From NCBI GenBank assembly GCA_040902765.1, contig JBBDWO010000002.1, positions 62,001 through 126,000 on the forward strand: a stretch of 64,000 nucleotides of DNA, in the 5' to 3' direction. This DNA is from Acidimicrobiia bacterium (GTDB lineage Bacteria; Actinomycetota; Acidimicrobiia; Spongiisociales; UBA11373). This document shows positions 44,501-53,432 of the stretch, piece by piece. How positions within the stretch are numbered: position 1 is the first letter of the stretch; the number at the start of each line of letters is the position of its first letter. Made by a program: the position numbers and the translations under genes. The notes under the pieces were generated by a model, which had not been told where the DNA came from, ran no database searches, and was given only the letters and a program-made list of their open reading frames with translations.

Positions 44501-45634
44501 TCAACAGACGGACACGAGGATCGAATACGGGTTGGCGAGGGCACCGAAGAGCGAGCCACCCGGGTACCACCCGAAGTGGAGGTGGGGCGTGCTCGCATTG
44601 CCGGTGGCACCCACGTACCCGACCCGCTGCCCCGCCTCGACCCTGGAACCCGTCGACACGGTCGCCGCTGACGCCAGGTGCGCGTAGTACCACAGCCCGC
44701 CACTGTCGCCCAGGATGTACAACTGGTTGCCGCCGGAGCCGTGCCAGTTGACCTGATACACCTGTCCGGCCTCGATGGCGACCAGCGGGGTCCCGTTGGG
44801 TGCCATCAGGTCCTGGCCGGAGTGGGTGCGCCCTCCATCCCGGGGGGCACCCCAGGTGTCGGTGAATGAGTGAGCGCCGTCCACCGGACATACCCGGGTC
44901 CCGGCCGGCTGGGACGGTACCGAAGGTGGAGGGGCCACGGTCGTGGGAGGAGCGCCCGTGGTAGGCGGCGTGCCACCGGAGGGGGGCGTGGTGGTGGTGG
45001 TCGTCGCCAGGGCCAGAAGCTCCTGCCGGCGACGCTCCTCCTCCTCCCGCCGGATGCGCTCGGCTTCCTGCGCGTCCCACGCCGACTTGACCGTCTGATA
45101 GCGATCGTTGGCGTCCTCCAGGCGTGTGTAGATCTCGTCGATGAGCGCCTCCATCTCGACGAGCAACTCGGCCTGCTCGGCGAGCGATGCGTCGACGAGT
45201 TCACGTTGCTGTTCGTAGTCGCGCCGCGAGGCCTCGAGGGTGTTCACCGCCTGCCGGTCGGTGGTGGCCACCGAGTCGTAGTAGACAAGCCGGGCAGGGA
45301 ACGCCCCGACGTCGGCGACCGACACCAGAACCGAGCGGGTGGCTCCGGCCGTCATGTACATCTCGGCCGCGTGATCGAGGGCATCCCGCCGCGCCCGATC
45401 CAGATCCCGCTCTCTGGCGGTCAGCTCCACCAACATCCGGTCGAGGCGGTCGCGCAGCACCGCCTCCCGAGCCACCGCCGCGTCGTACTGAGCGGTCTGA
45501 CTCTGCAGCATGTCGGACACACTCCGCAGCTCCCGACGCGCCGAGTCGACCTCAGCCGGTGTGACCTCGGCTCCGACCGGAATCACCGGCAGTCCGACGA
45601 GCAGGACGACGGCGATCGGCAGCCAGCGCCTCAT
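44501..45634 (-). CDS. M23 peptidase with coiled-coil, paralogue
   Basis: 377 residues, ATG 45634 overlapping the MBL gene's stop by 4 bp. Signal peptide (LPIAVVLLVGLPVIPVGA), coiled-coil about 25-205, Pro/Thr-rich linker (TTTTTTPPSGG), M23 domain with THSGQD and TPHLHFGW. Same architecture as the neighbouring gene, indicating tandem duplication. The linker is longer and Pro-rich, absent from the paralogue. Confidence 0.9.
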   Translation of the reverse strand: MRRWLPIAVVLLVGLPVIPVGAEVTPAEVDSARRELRSVSDMLQSQTAQYDAAVAREAVLRDRLDRMLVELTARERDLDRARRDALDHAAEMYMTAGATRSVLVSVADVGAFPARLVYYDSVATTDRQAVNTLEASRRDYEQQRELVDASLAEQAELLVEMEALIDEIYTRLEDANDRYQTVKSAWDAQEAERIRREEEERRRQELLALATTTTTTPPSGGTPPTTGAPPTTVAPPPSVPSQPAGTRVCPVDGAHSFTDTWGAPRDGGRTHSGQDLMAPNGTPLVAIEAGQVYQVNWHGSGGNQLYILGDSGGLWYYAHLASAATVSTGSRVEAGQRVGYVGATGNASTPHLHFGWYPGGSLFGALANPYSILVSVC

Positions 45635-46410
45635 GGCAGGTCCTCGTAGAGGGCTGGCGAGTACCCATCGATCACGGTCGCATCGGCGCGACCATCCGCC
45701 ACGAGCGCGCGGAGGTGGGCCGCCACCGAGACGGCAGCGACCGGATGGAGCGCCGGGTCGACGTCCTGATAAACCATGGTCACGATCCCATCGACCGATG
45801 TCGCCCCATCATGAAGCGCTCTCACGATCTGACGTTCCCGGTCGAGTCGGTGGGCCAGGTAGGCGGCCAGCACGTCGTCGGGCTGGTCGATCACCGGGCC
45901 ATGACCCGGGTACAGCCGACGTAACCCGGTGCCGAGGAGCCGCTCGAGAGAGGCCATGTAGGCGCCCATGTCTTCGACCACGACCGTCGATCCACCCATC
46001 ACGTGGTCCCCGGTGAACAGGTCGTCGCCGAGCCGGAAACAGATCGAGTCGGGGGTGTGACCCGGCGTCTCCACCACGCGCAGCGACAGATCACCCACGG
46101 CGATCTCATCGCCATCGGTCACCGTCCGATCGGCGGCGAAGTCCGGGCCGTCCCCGAATCCGACGGCCGGGATCCCGAACTCCTCGGCGAGCGGGTTCGC
46201 AGCCGGTGCGTGGTCGGGGTGGGTATGGGTGACCAGCACCGCCACCGGACGGGAGCCCGCCACCGCGGCGCGGATGGCATCGCCGTGCTCGTCCGAGCGA
46301 GGCCCCGGATCGACGATGGCCGACTCTCCTCCATCATCCACGATCCACGTGTTGGTTCCCGGACCTGTCATCAGGCCCGGATTCGGCGCGAGGATGCGTT
46401 CAACGGCCAC
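45631..46410 (-). CDS. MBL-fold hydrolase (LACTB2-like)
   Basis: 259 residues from GTG 46410, overlapping the NUDIX gene by 11 bp. LILAPNPGLMTGPGTNTW-like N-terminus, zinc motif THTHPDH, ETPGHTPDS histidine, FTGDHVMGG aspartate and LYPGHGPVI; C-terminal helical domain as in LACTB2. LACTB2 itself is a mitochondrial endoribonuclease; bacterial relatives include hydroxyacylglutathione hydrolase-like enzymes. The actual substrate is unknown. Confidence 0.88.
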   Translation of the reverse strand: MAVERILAPNPGLMTGPGTNTWIVDDGGESAIVDPGPRSDEHGDAIRAAVAGSRPVAVLVTHTHPDHAPAANPLAEEFGIPAVGFGDGPDFAADRTVTDGDEIAVGDLSLRVVETPGHTPDSICFRLGDDLFTGDHVMGGSTVVVEDMGAYMASLERLLGTGLRRLYPGHGPVIDQPDDVLAAYLAHRLDRERQIVRALHDGATSVDGIVTMVYQDVDPALHPVAAVSVAAHLRALVADGRADATVIDGYSPALYEDLP

Positions 46411-47170
46411 GGACGGTCTCGGATCGCGAGGGTGACCCCGGCACGACGACACGAACGGCGCCATCCGGGTCTGACACGAGCACCGGTTCGATGGGATGCG
46501 GTTCCGCCGCTGCCGCGTGGGCCAGGATCGCTTCCACATCGCCCAGATCGGCCAGCAACTCCAGGTGGACACGGGTGGGAAGCTCGATCAGCCACTCGCC
46601 GGCAGCGGCGCGATCGAGGGCGAGTAATGGCCTCACCCACTCGGGTTCGAACACTTCGATGTCATCGGTACGCGCCGTGGCATCGGCCGGGACCGCAGCG
46701 ACGAAGAACCGGGTGTCGAATCGCTTGGGGAGGCCTGCAGGGGTGATCCAATTGCTCAGGTAGTGCAACCGCTCCGCATCGAGCATCGCCCCACGCTCGG
46801 CGAGGGCGGCGAACAGTGCCTCTCCCCCGGGTAGGGGCTCGTCAACCCCCGGCCGCGTCAGGGCGAGCCCGGCCTCTTCACACAACTCGCGTAACGCGGC
46901 GGCCCTCCACGGGAGCTCCTCGGCGTCCCCGCTCCAGCGCACGACCCCTGCCGCAGCGGCACCGCGATCGGCGTCGTCCACGGATCCACCGGGAAACACC
47001 CTCGCCCCGGCCATGAAGCGGGCAGACCGATCCCGCCGCACCAGCAGGGTCTGCACGCCGTCGGCAGCGGGACGAACCGCGATGACGGTTGAAGCCGGGC
47101 GTGGACGAACGACGGCGGAGCCTGCGGGGGACACAAGCCGAATATAGGTCGGTTCCCGGGTTGTGAACAC
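46400..47170 (-). CDS. NUDIX hydrolase (NUDT19-like)
   Basis: 256 residues. NUDIX box is present in extended form: GARVFPGGSVDDADRG, then RELCEEAGL after an insertion of about 25 residues, as in RP2p/NUDT19 acyl-CoA diphosphatases. Additional FVAAVP and ITPAGLPKRFDTRFF strands. First gene of a four-gene run (NUDIX, MBL, two M23 peptidases) with overlapping ends. Confidence 0.88.
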   Translation of the reverse strand: MFTTREPTYIRLVSPAGSAVVRPRPASTVIAVRPAADGVQTLLVRRDRSARFMAGARVFPGGSVDDADRGAAAAGVVRWSGDAEELPWRAAALRELCEEAGLALTRPGVDEPLPGGEALFAALAERGAMLDAERLHYLSNWITPAGLPKRFDTRFFVAAVPADATARTDDIEVFEPEWVRPLLALDRAAAGEWLIELPTRVHLELLADLGDVEAILAHAAAAEPHPIEPVLVSDPDGAVRVVVPGSPSRSETVRGR

Positions 47171-47197
47171 CCCCGACAGCTGCGGGAGTGTGTCGAC

Positions 47198-47479
47198 CTA
47201 TTCGGCGGAGGTAGCAGCGAGGCGACGCGACACCACCTGCCGGCGCTCCAATTCGGTGAGGCCGCCCCAGATGCCGTAGGGCTCGCGGATCTCCACCGCG
47301 AACTCGAGGCACGGCCCCTGGACGGGACAGACCCGGCAGATCGCCTTGGCCCGTTCCTCACGACGCTCCCGATCATCCTTGCGTTCCACCGTGCTCGGTG
47401 GGAAGAACAAGTACGAATGGTTGCCCCTACACAGACCGTTCACCTGCCATGAACGATCCATCGCACCGATTTCGAGCAC
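47198..47479 (-). CDS. whiB: WhiB-family iron-sulfur regulator
   Basis: 93 residues. GTG 47479 is preceded by AGGAGG at 5 bp, which decides the start over the inner ATG at 47461. Four cysteine ligands C17, C48, C51, C57 (CRVCPVQGPC), the GIWGG turn, then a basic tail (ERRQVVSRRLA). WhiB proteins bind a 4Fe-4S cluster and act with the principal sigma factor in redox, division and sporulation control. Which paralogue this is cannot be told. Confidence 0.95.
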   Translation of the reverse strand: MLEIGAMDRSWQVNGLCRGNHSYLFFPPSTVERKDDRERREERAKAICRVCPVQGPCLEFAVEIREPYGIWGGLTELERRQVVSRRLAATSAE

Positions 47480-47538
47480 TACCGCCTCCTCGATCCCCGC
47501 AGCCGCCAGCGGCGGCGACGCTAGCAGGGGGTGCTCGT

Positions 47539-47568
47539 AAGGGCCAGGGAAAAGATGCCTGGGCCCTT
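47539..47568 (-). terminator. Intrinsic terminator after NfeD gene
   Basis: AAGGGCC/GGCCCTT arms plus AGG/CCT inner pairs with one bulged base, loop AT-rich. Downstream of the minus-strand nfeD gene and upstream of whiB. Confidence 0.6.
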
Positions 47569-47588
47569 CTCGGCACGACGTTGTCAGG

Positions 47589-48845
47589 TCAGTTCGGATC
47601 GACGAGGAGCACCACCCCGCGAACCGCGACCACCGTCACCCGATCGCCGTTACCGATGCCTGCCGCCCTGGTGGCTCGGGCCTTCCAGCGGGCGCCATCG
47701 AGATCCACCAGACCCTCAGGATCGAGAGCACCCAGCGCCGTGCCAGTCCGACCGATCAGGTGGTCCCGGCCGATGGTCTGGGTGGCGAAGCGGGTTCGGG
47801 CGACCGTCGTCAGGGCGATCCCGAAGAAGGCGACGGTGGCGAGGACTATCAACACCACGGTCCACCAGGACGGGGTGAGGGTCTCGTCGCCGCCGACGAA
47901 GCGAAAGCCGGCGAACCCGAGCAGGAGCGTGCCGAGGACGCTCTTCCAACCCAGATCGTTGCGTTGAAACTCGACGACGTAGAGCACCACCGCCAGGACC
48001 GCGGCGCCGACGGCCGGCCACCACACCGGCAGGGTCGCCATCCCGTGTCCGGCGAGGAGCAACATGCTCGCCGCGATGGCGGCGACGATGCCCGGACCGG
48101 CTGCGTAGAACTCGAAGACGATGAGGGCGAGCCCGAAGACGAGGAAGGCGAACACGGTCGCCGGTTGGGTTCCAACGGCGAGCACTCGATCGACCAGACC
48201 GGGTTCGATGAACCGCACCTGATGGAGCGGCACGATCGACGCCACACCATCCACCACCTCGGTACGGGCCGTCTCGAGGGTCACCGTCTCGCCGGCCACG
48301 ACGACCTCCATGCCGTGGAGTCCGACCACGAACTGACCTATCGAAGGGGCAACGAGATCGACCAGGCTGACGATCGGGCTCTCACCCACCACCACCTGAC
48401 CACCTCGGACTTCCGATGGCAAGGAAGGAGCGAACTCGTCGACCATCGTGTCGTCGTCGCCGCCGGCCACGACCGGCAGGGCCGGCCCGATGACCGTACC
48501 GGGGGCGGCGCCAGTGACCGGAGCCGCCGCCATCACCAGAGCCGCGCCCCCGCGTGCCGACGCCGGTGCCGGCCCCAACCACACGGCGAGAGGTACCGGC
48601 GGATCGGACACGACCTGGAGCAGGCCGGCGATGTCATCGGACAACACCACGCCCGGATCCATCTGCAGGACGACGAGGTGGGCATCGGATTCGAGCACCG
48701 CACCCACCACGAAGTCGATCGCCCGAGCATCGAGGTTGCCACGGACCACGATCACATCGACCCTCGAGTCGGTGCCCGCGCTTGCCGAGACGGTGAGCAG
48801 GCCGACAGCACACACGACGATGAACAGGAGCAGCCGACGCAGCAT
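47589..48845 (-). CDS. nfeD: NfeD-family membrane protein with degenerate ClpP-like domain
   Basis: 418 residues. Signal peptide, a ClpP-like N-terminal domain (about 28-220), four to five membrane segments (about 230-365) and a C-terminal OB-fold (IGRTGTALGALDPEGLVDLDGARWKA). In characterised long NfeD proteases the Ser lies in an 'ASAG' stretch; the matching ARGGAAL here has Gly99, and no Lys is seen near the expected second position. Probably non-proteolytic. Partner stomatin/slipin gene is not adjacent. Confidence 0.88.
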   Translation of the reverse strand: MLRRLLLFIVVCAVGLLTVSASAGTDSRVDVIVVRGNLDARAIDFVVGAVLESDAHLVVLQMDPGVVLSDDIAGLLQVVSDPPVPLAVWLGPAPASARGGAALVMAAAPVTGAAPGTVIGPALPVVAGGDDDTMVDEFAPSLPSEVRGGQVVVGESPIVSLVDLVAPSIGQFVVGLHGMEVVVAGETVTLETARTEVVDGVASIVPLHQVRFIEPGLVDRVLAVGTQPATVFAFLVFGLALIVFEFYAAGPGIVAAIAASMLLLAGHGMATLPVWWPAVGAAVLAVVLYVVEFQRNDLGWKSVLGTLLLGFAGFRFVGGDETLTPSWWTVVLIVLATVAFFGIALTTVARTRFATQTIGRDHLIGRTGTALGALDPEGLVDLDGARWKARATRAAGIGNGDRVTVVAVRGVVLLVDPN

Positions 48846-48902
48846 GCCCCCATGGTACGAGCGATGTCGAGCGGCGAAGGCGGGCCGCTAGCCTGACCTC
48901 CG

Positions 48903-49271
48903 ATGCCGTCCATCCTCCTCGTCGCCGATACCCCGTGGATCGTCAACGACGTGCTGGCGAGCCTTGCCGACCGGTCGTATGAGATCACCCATCTGGACGA
49001 CCCCCGCCAGATCACAGACCGGCTCGCCGCCGACAGACCTGACGCCGTCCTGGTCGACCTTCAGATCGGTTCGATGGGCGGCATGGCCGTGTGTCGCGAG
49101 GTCAGGGCCACGGGCGACGACGCACCGCCGGTGATCCTGTTGCTCGACCGCGACGCCGACTCGTTCCTGGCAGGGCGCTCCGGAGCGGTCGCCGCAGTCC
49201 GCAAACCCTTCTCGTCAGACGCGCTCCGCGCCGCCATCAACGCCGCCGTTGGCGCCGGCACTCCCGCCTAG
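48903..49271 (+). CDS. Stand-alone response-regulator receiver
   Basis: 122 residues, receiver domain only. Phospho-acceptor Asp in VLVDLQIGSMGG (about residue 52), switch Ser/Thr region VILLLDRD, and Lys in VRKPFSSD. The upstream acidic pair is reduced to one Asp (VADTP). No output domain, so it may act by protein interaction, CheY-like. Divergent from nfeD. The nearest sensor kinase is at 53433. Confidence 0.88.
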   Translation: MPSILLVADTPWIVNDVLASLADRSYEITHLDDPRQITDRLAADRPDAVLVDLQIGSMGGMAVCREVRATGDDAPPVILLLDRDADSFLAGRSGAVAAVRKPFSSDALRAAINAAVGAGTPA

Positions 49272-49351
49272 CTCACCGGCAGGCGCCCCCGTCGTCAACA
49301 CACGCGACGTGAGCGGAACAGCCGTTGGGAAGCACTACGCTTCCGCCCCTA

Positions 49352-49425
49352 CGGGACGTGGCGCAGCTTGGTAGCGCGCATCGTTCGGGACGATGAGGTC
49401 GCCGGTTCAAATCCGGCCGTCCCGA
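49352..49425 (+). tRNA. tRNA-Pro (CGG)
   Basis: 74-nt cloverleaf: acceptor CGGGACG/CGTCCCG, D-arm GGCGCAGCTTGGTAGCGC, anticodon loop TTCGGGA (CGG), T-loop GGTTCAAATCC. CCA not encoded. Confidence 0.95.
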
Positions 49426-49436
49426 CCTCAGGAGGC

Positions 49437-49580
49437 GCGATTCGCAATTCGCGGTTCGCAATTCGCAAGACGAAGAAGAGAGGTCACGGCGGCGATCAAC
49501 CCCTGATCGCCCGTCCGGTGTTCCGGCGAATCGCGAATTGCGCATCGCGAATCGCGGCCAATAGCTCTTAGCTATTGGCC
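49437..49580. repeat. Inverted heptad arrays reaching the asd stop codon
   Basis: Left array GCGATTC, GCAATTC, GCGGTTC, GCAATTC (49437-49464); right array GCGAATC, GCGAATT, GCGCATC, GCGAATC (49526-49553). Spacer holds a GGCGATC/GATCGCC hairpin. Then GGCCAATAGC/GCTATTGGCC inverted repeat (49556-49580), which contains the asd stop codon. Confidence 0.85.
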
Positions 49581-50578
49581 AACTCGACTATTTGCACCGC
49601 GTTGAGGGCTGCGCCTTTGCGCAGGTTGTCCCCGACGGCCCACAGCGACACGCCGCCCGGACGACCCAGGGTGGCCCGGACCCGGCCGATGAGCACCTCG
49701 TCGATCCCTGCTGCATCCAGAGGGGTCGGCACCTTGTCGTGCCACACTTCGACCCCGGCGACGGCGGCCATCAGGCCGACCGCCTCCACGGGATCTACGG
49801 ACCGTGAGAACCAGGCCGTGGCCGCCACCCCGTGACCGGCGACCACGGGAACGCGAACACACGTTGGCTCTACCAGCACGGACGGCGCATCGAGGATCTT
49901 GCGGGTCTCGTTCACCAGCTTCATCTCCTCGTCGGTGTAACCGCCTTCGACCGCTCCGCCGGCGAACGGCACCACGTTCCAGCCGATCGGCCGCGGATAC
50001 ACGCCCTCGGGCGGCTCGGTCCAACTCCCTGTCCGAAGAGCATCCGGATCGGCGCCGAGGTGGGCGGCCTGCTCGAGGAGCGTGTCCACGCCCTTCTGCC
50101 CCGACCCCGACACCGACTGGTACGAGGTCGCCACCAACTCCTCGAGGCCCGCGGCGCGGTGCAGGGGCGCCACCGCCATCAGCAGCACCATCGTCGTGCA
50201 ATTGGGGTTGGCGATGATCCCCTGATGGGTGGCGATCGCACCGTCGTTGACGCCGGCGACGACCAGGGGAACACCCGGGTCCATCCGCCATGCCGAGGAG
50301 TTGTCGACCACCAACGCGCCGGCCTCGGCGAACCGACGCGCATGGAGGCGCGACCGATCGGCGCCCGCTGAGAAGAGAGCAACCTCCAACCCGGCGGGAT
50401 CGGCGTCGGCGAGATCCTCCACCACGACCGGACCCCATGCAGTGTGGACGGTGCTACCGGCCGATCGCTCCGAGGCCATCAGACGGAGTCGGTCCACGGG
50501 GAAGGCGCGCCGCTCGAGGGTGGCGAGCATCTCCCGGCCGACCGCGCCCGTGGCTCCGACGACGGCGACCGTGGTCAT
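49568..50578 (-). CDS. asd: Aspartate-semialdehyde dehydrogenase
   Basis: 336 residues, ATG 50578. NADP loop [15 protein letters not shown], active-site [14 protein letters not shown] and the cysteine in NPNCTTMVL, then [12 protein letters not shown] with the catalytic His. Reduces aspartyl phosphate to aspartate semialdehyde for lysine, threonine, methionine and peptidoglycan precursors. Overlaps lysC by 4 bp. The C-terminal VELANS is encoded within a heptad unit. Confidence 0.95.
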   Translation of the reverse strand: MTTVAVVGATGAVGREMLATLERRAFPVDRLRLMASERSAGSTVHTAWGPVVVEDLADADPAGLEVALFSAGADRSRLHARRFAEAGALVVDNSSAWRMDPGVPLVVAGVNDGAIATHQGIIANPNCTTMVLLMAVAPLHRAAGLEELVATSYQSVSGSGQKGVDTLLEQAAHLGADPDALRTGSWTEPPEGVYPRPIGWNVVPFAGGAVEGGYTDEEMKLVNETRKILDAPSVLVEPTCVRVPVVAGHGVAATAWFSRSVDPVEAVGLMAAVAGVEVWHDKVPTPLDAAGIDEVLIGRVRATLGRPGGVSLWAVGDNLRKGAALNAVQIVELANS

Positions 50579-51801
50579 GATGCGGTGGCCATCGTCGGCG
50601 GCTGGAATGCGTCGTGGAGCAGACGGACCGCTTTGGGAGCGTCGTCCTCGTCGATCAGACACGACACCCTGATCGACGACGTCGTGATCATGTCGATGTT
50701 GATACCGGCGTCACCGAGGATGCGGAACATGTCGGCGACCACCTGCGGATGGGAACGCATCCCGGCGCCGACGATGGACACCTTGGCGACCCGGTCGTCG
50801 ACCTCCACGCCCGTCGACGAGATCTCGGTGGCGACGCCGTCGAGGAGCGGCCGGATGGTCGCCACTTCGCCGCGCGCCACGGTGAACGAGATGTCCGTCA
50901 CTCCCGCACTCGACTGGTTCTGCACGATCGTGTCCACCGAAATCCCGGCACCCGCCAGGGCACCGAACAGAATGGCGGCGACCCCGGGCGTGTCAGGCAC
51001 GGCGCGCAGCGTCACCTTCGACAGGGAGGTGTCGTGCGCCACCGCGCTCACCAACGCCTGTTCCATGGTCATCTCCTTGACCCACGTCCCCTCGCCCTCG
51101 TCGAAGGACGACCTGACGTGGATGGGAACGGAGTACCTCATGCCGAACTCTACGGACCTCCCCATCAGTACCTGGGCACCGGCTGCGGCCAACTCGAGCA
51201 TCTCCTCGTACGAGATCTCATCGAGCTTGCGAGCCTCGGGGATCAACCGGGGATCGGCGGTAAACACACCGGCAACGTCGGTAAGGATCTCGCACTCGTC
51301 GGCTCCGAGAGCAGCGGCGAAGGCAACCGCGGTAGCGTCGGAGCCCCCTCGCCCCAGCGTGGTGATCTCCTTGGTGTCGGGATTCACCCCCTGGAAACCA
51401 GCGACGATCATCACCTTTCCGGCGGCGAGCCCCTCTTCGACGCGAAACGGCCGGATGTCCTTGATCCTCGCCTGCCCGTGCGACATGTCGGTGAGGATGC
51501 CCGCCTGCGAGCCGGTCAGGCTCAGCGCTTCGACGCCCTGATCCCGGATCGCCATCTCGAGCAGCGCCATCGAGATCCGCTCCCCGGCCGTGAGCAGCAT
51601 GTCGAGGGCCCGCGGGTGTGGGCTGTCGCTCACCTGGCGGGCCATGGCGAGCAGTTCGTCGGTGGTGTGCCCCATGGCCGACACGATGACGACCACGGAG
51701 TCGCCGGAGCGCCGTCGATCCGCCACCCTGCGGGCGACGGCACGGATCCGGTCGGGGTCACCGACCGAGGTACCGCCGTATTTCTGAACGACGAGAGCCA
51801 T
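50575..51801 (-). CDS. lysC: Aspartokinase
   Basis: 408 residues. KYGGTSVGD phosphate-binding start, [22 protein letters not shown], and two C-terminal ACT domains (about 265-405: [36 protein letters not shown]). First step of the aspartate pathway; ACT domains imply feedback by lysine and/or threonine. In actinobacteria an internal start makes a beta subunit; an internal ATG is available around residue 250 but I cannot show use. Confidence 0.95.
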   Translation of the reverse strand: MALVVQKYGGTSVGDPDRIRAVARRVADRRRSGDSVVVIVSAMGHTTDELLAMARQVSDSPHPRALDMLLTAGERISMALLEMAIRDQGVEALSLTGSQAGILTDMSHGQARIKDIRPFRVEEGLAAGKVMIVAGFQGVNPDTKEITTLGRGGSDATAVAFAAALGADECEILTDVAGVFTADPRLIPEARKLDEISYEEMLELAAAGAQVLMGRSVEFGMRYSVPIHVRSSFDEGEGTWVKEMTMEQALVSAVAHDTSLSKVTLRAVPDTPGVAAILFGALAGAGISVDTIVQNQSSAGVTDISFTVARGEVATIRPLLDGVATEISSTGVEVDDRVAKVSIVGAGMRSHPQVVADMFRILGDAGINIDMITTSSIRVSCLIDEDDAPKAVRLLHDAFQPPTMATAS

Positions 51802-51888
51802 CGGCGCGAGCGTACCGGCGCCACCCCGCTAGCCCGGTGCAACCGCCGACGCGATCGATGGGCACCGAGCGCCGGTAACCTCGTCCCC

Positions 51889-52560
51889 GTGTTGCGCCGT
51901 ACCGTCAGCCTCCTCGCCCTGGTCACCGTCGTCGCCGTCTCGTGCGGCGGCGACTCGGGTGGCCCACCGGTCACCTCGGCCGAGTACACGGCCTTCCGGA
52001 ACCAGCCCACCGCCTGTGGAGCCACGGCTCCGCCCGAAGCGCGGGCCATGGAGTTCGACGCCCCCGAAGACCAGGGCCTGACGGGAACCGTTCGGGTGCG
52101 GCTCGATACGTCTTGTGGACCGATCACCCTCGACCTGTTCCCCGACGTGGCCCCGCAGGCGGTGAACAGCTTCGTGTTCCTCGCCCGAGCCGGGTACTTC
52201 GACGGCACGGTGTTCCACCGCATCGTCCCGGGATTCGTGATTCAGGGCGGTGACCCGACCGCGGCCGGGACCGGCAACCCTGGCTATCGCCTGCCCGACG
52301 AACTGCCCCCGGAAGGATTCGCCTACGGCCCCGGCGTGGTGGCGATGGCCAACTCCGGTCCCGACTCGGCAGGAAGTCAGTTCTTCATCGTGGTCGCCGA
52401 CATCCAACTACCGGCCGCCTACACCGTGTTCGGCGGCTTCGTCGACGGAGCCGATGCCATCGCCGCGATCCTCGCCGTACCGCTGGCGGTGAACTCCCGC
52501 GGCGAGCGCAGCGTCCCCCTCGAGACGGTCTACATCGAATCGCTGACCGTCGAGGGCTGA
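51889..52560 (+). CDS. Lipoprotein cyclophilin-type peptidyl-prolyl isomerase
   Basis: 223 residues from GTG 51889. Lipobox VAVSC with Cys19, so a membrane-anchored, extracytoplasmic form. Cyclophilin domain about 60-220: FHRIVPGFVIQGGDP (catalytic Arg), GVVAMANSGPDSAGSQFFIV and YTVFGGFVDG. Assists folding of exported proteins. The TGA overlaps the ATG of the next gene by one base. Divergent from lysC. Confidence 0.93.
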   Translation: MLRRTVSLLALVTVVAVSCGGDSGGPPVTSAEYTAFRNQPTACGATAPPEARAMEFDAPEDQGLTGTVRVRLDTSCGPITLDLFPDVAPQAVNSFVFLARAGYFDGTVFHRIVPGFVIQGGDPTAAGTGNPGYRLPDELPPEGFAYGPGVVAMANSGPDSAGSQFFIVVADIQLPAAYTVFGGFVDGADAIAAILAVPLAVNSRGERSVPLETVYIESLTVEG

Positions 52561-53399
52561 TGGCCGTCGACCTGCACACGCACTCGGACTACTCGGACGG
52601 CTCCGACACCCCGTCGAGGATCGTCGAACTCGCCGTGGCCGCCCGCCTCACCGCGGTCGCCCTCACCGACCACGACGGCATCGACGGCAACGCCGAGGCG
52701 ATAGCGGCGGGAGAGGGTCGCATCGAGGTGATCGCCGGGGTGGAGCTGTCGGTGGCGTGGGGCGACCGGGCCGTCCACCTCCTCGGCTACTGGATCGAGC
52801 CCGACACCCCCATCGCCGAGCTCCTCGCCGACATCCGGGGCAACCGGGATGAACGGAACCGGGCGATGGTCGCCGCGCTCGTCGACCTCGGTGTCGACAT
52901 CACCGAGGACGACATCGCCATCGAAGGGGGCCGGGGTTCGGTGGGACGGCCCCATATCGCCGCGGTCCTCGTCCAGAAGGGCGTCGTCGCCACCATCGCC
53001 GACGCCTTCGACCAGTACCTCGCCGCCGGCAGACCCGCCTATCGGGGACGACTGCGCCTGGATCTTCCGGAGGCAGTCGACCTGATCCACCGGTCGGGCG
53101 GCGTGGCCGCAGTAGCCCACCCGCACACCATCGCCGATCGAGAGATCGAGTTCCTCGACCTCTTCGAACGACTCACCGGTCTCGGCGTCGACGGTGTCGA
53201 GTGCCACTACGGGGAGTACGCCCCCGACCTCAGGGACCGCCTGGATCGTCATGCCCGTTCCCTGGGCCTCGTCCCCACCGGGGGCAGCGACTACCACGGC
53301 ACGTATAAGCCCGGGCTCGCCGTGGGCACCGGAAGAGGCGATCTGACAGTCCCCGACACGGCCGTCACCGAGCTCCTGGAGCGTCGAACTACGGGCTAA
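52560..53399 (+). CDS. PHP-domain phosphoesterase
   Basis: 279 residues. DLHTHSDYSDGSDTP (first metal histidines), LTDHDGIDG, VELSVAW with Glu, HPHT (VAAVAHPHTIAD) and GSDYHG supply the PHP metal site. Similar to YciV/RNase AM and nucleoside 3',5'-bisphosphate phosphatases. Also resembles stand-alone TrpH-type proteins. Acts in the cytoplasm; exact substrate unknown. Confidence 0.9.
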   Translation: MAVDLHTHSDYSDGSDTPSRIVELAVAARLTAVALTDHDGIDGNAEAIAAGEGRIEVIAGVELSVAWGDRAVHLLGYWIEPDTPIAELLADIRGNRDERNRAMVAALVDLGVDITEDDIAIEGGRGSVGRPHIAAVLVQKGVVATIADAFDQYLAAGRPAYRGRLRLDLPEAVDLIHRSGGVAAVAHPHTIADREIEFLDLFERLTGLGVDGVECHYGEYAPDLRDRLDRHARSLGLVPTGGSDYHGTYKPGLAVGTGRGDLTVPDTAVTELLERRTTG

Positions 53400-53432
53400 G
53401 GAGGGCGCCGGAAGCTGCCGATAGGGGATGTC

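Noticed and set aside
47760-48896. Plus-strand frame of 378 codons over nfeD
   Set aside because: His/Asp/Arg-rich antisense shadow; nfeD has membrane segments and domain order.
51802-51888. Lysine riboswitch ahead of lysC
   Set aside because: The gap is only 87 bp and has no matching structured leader.
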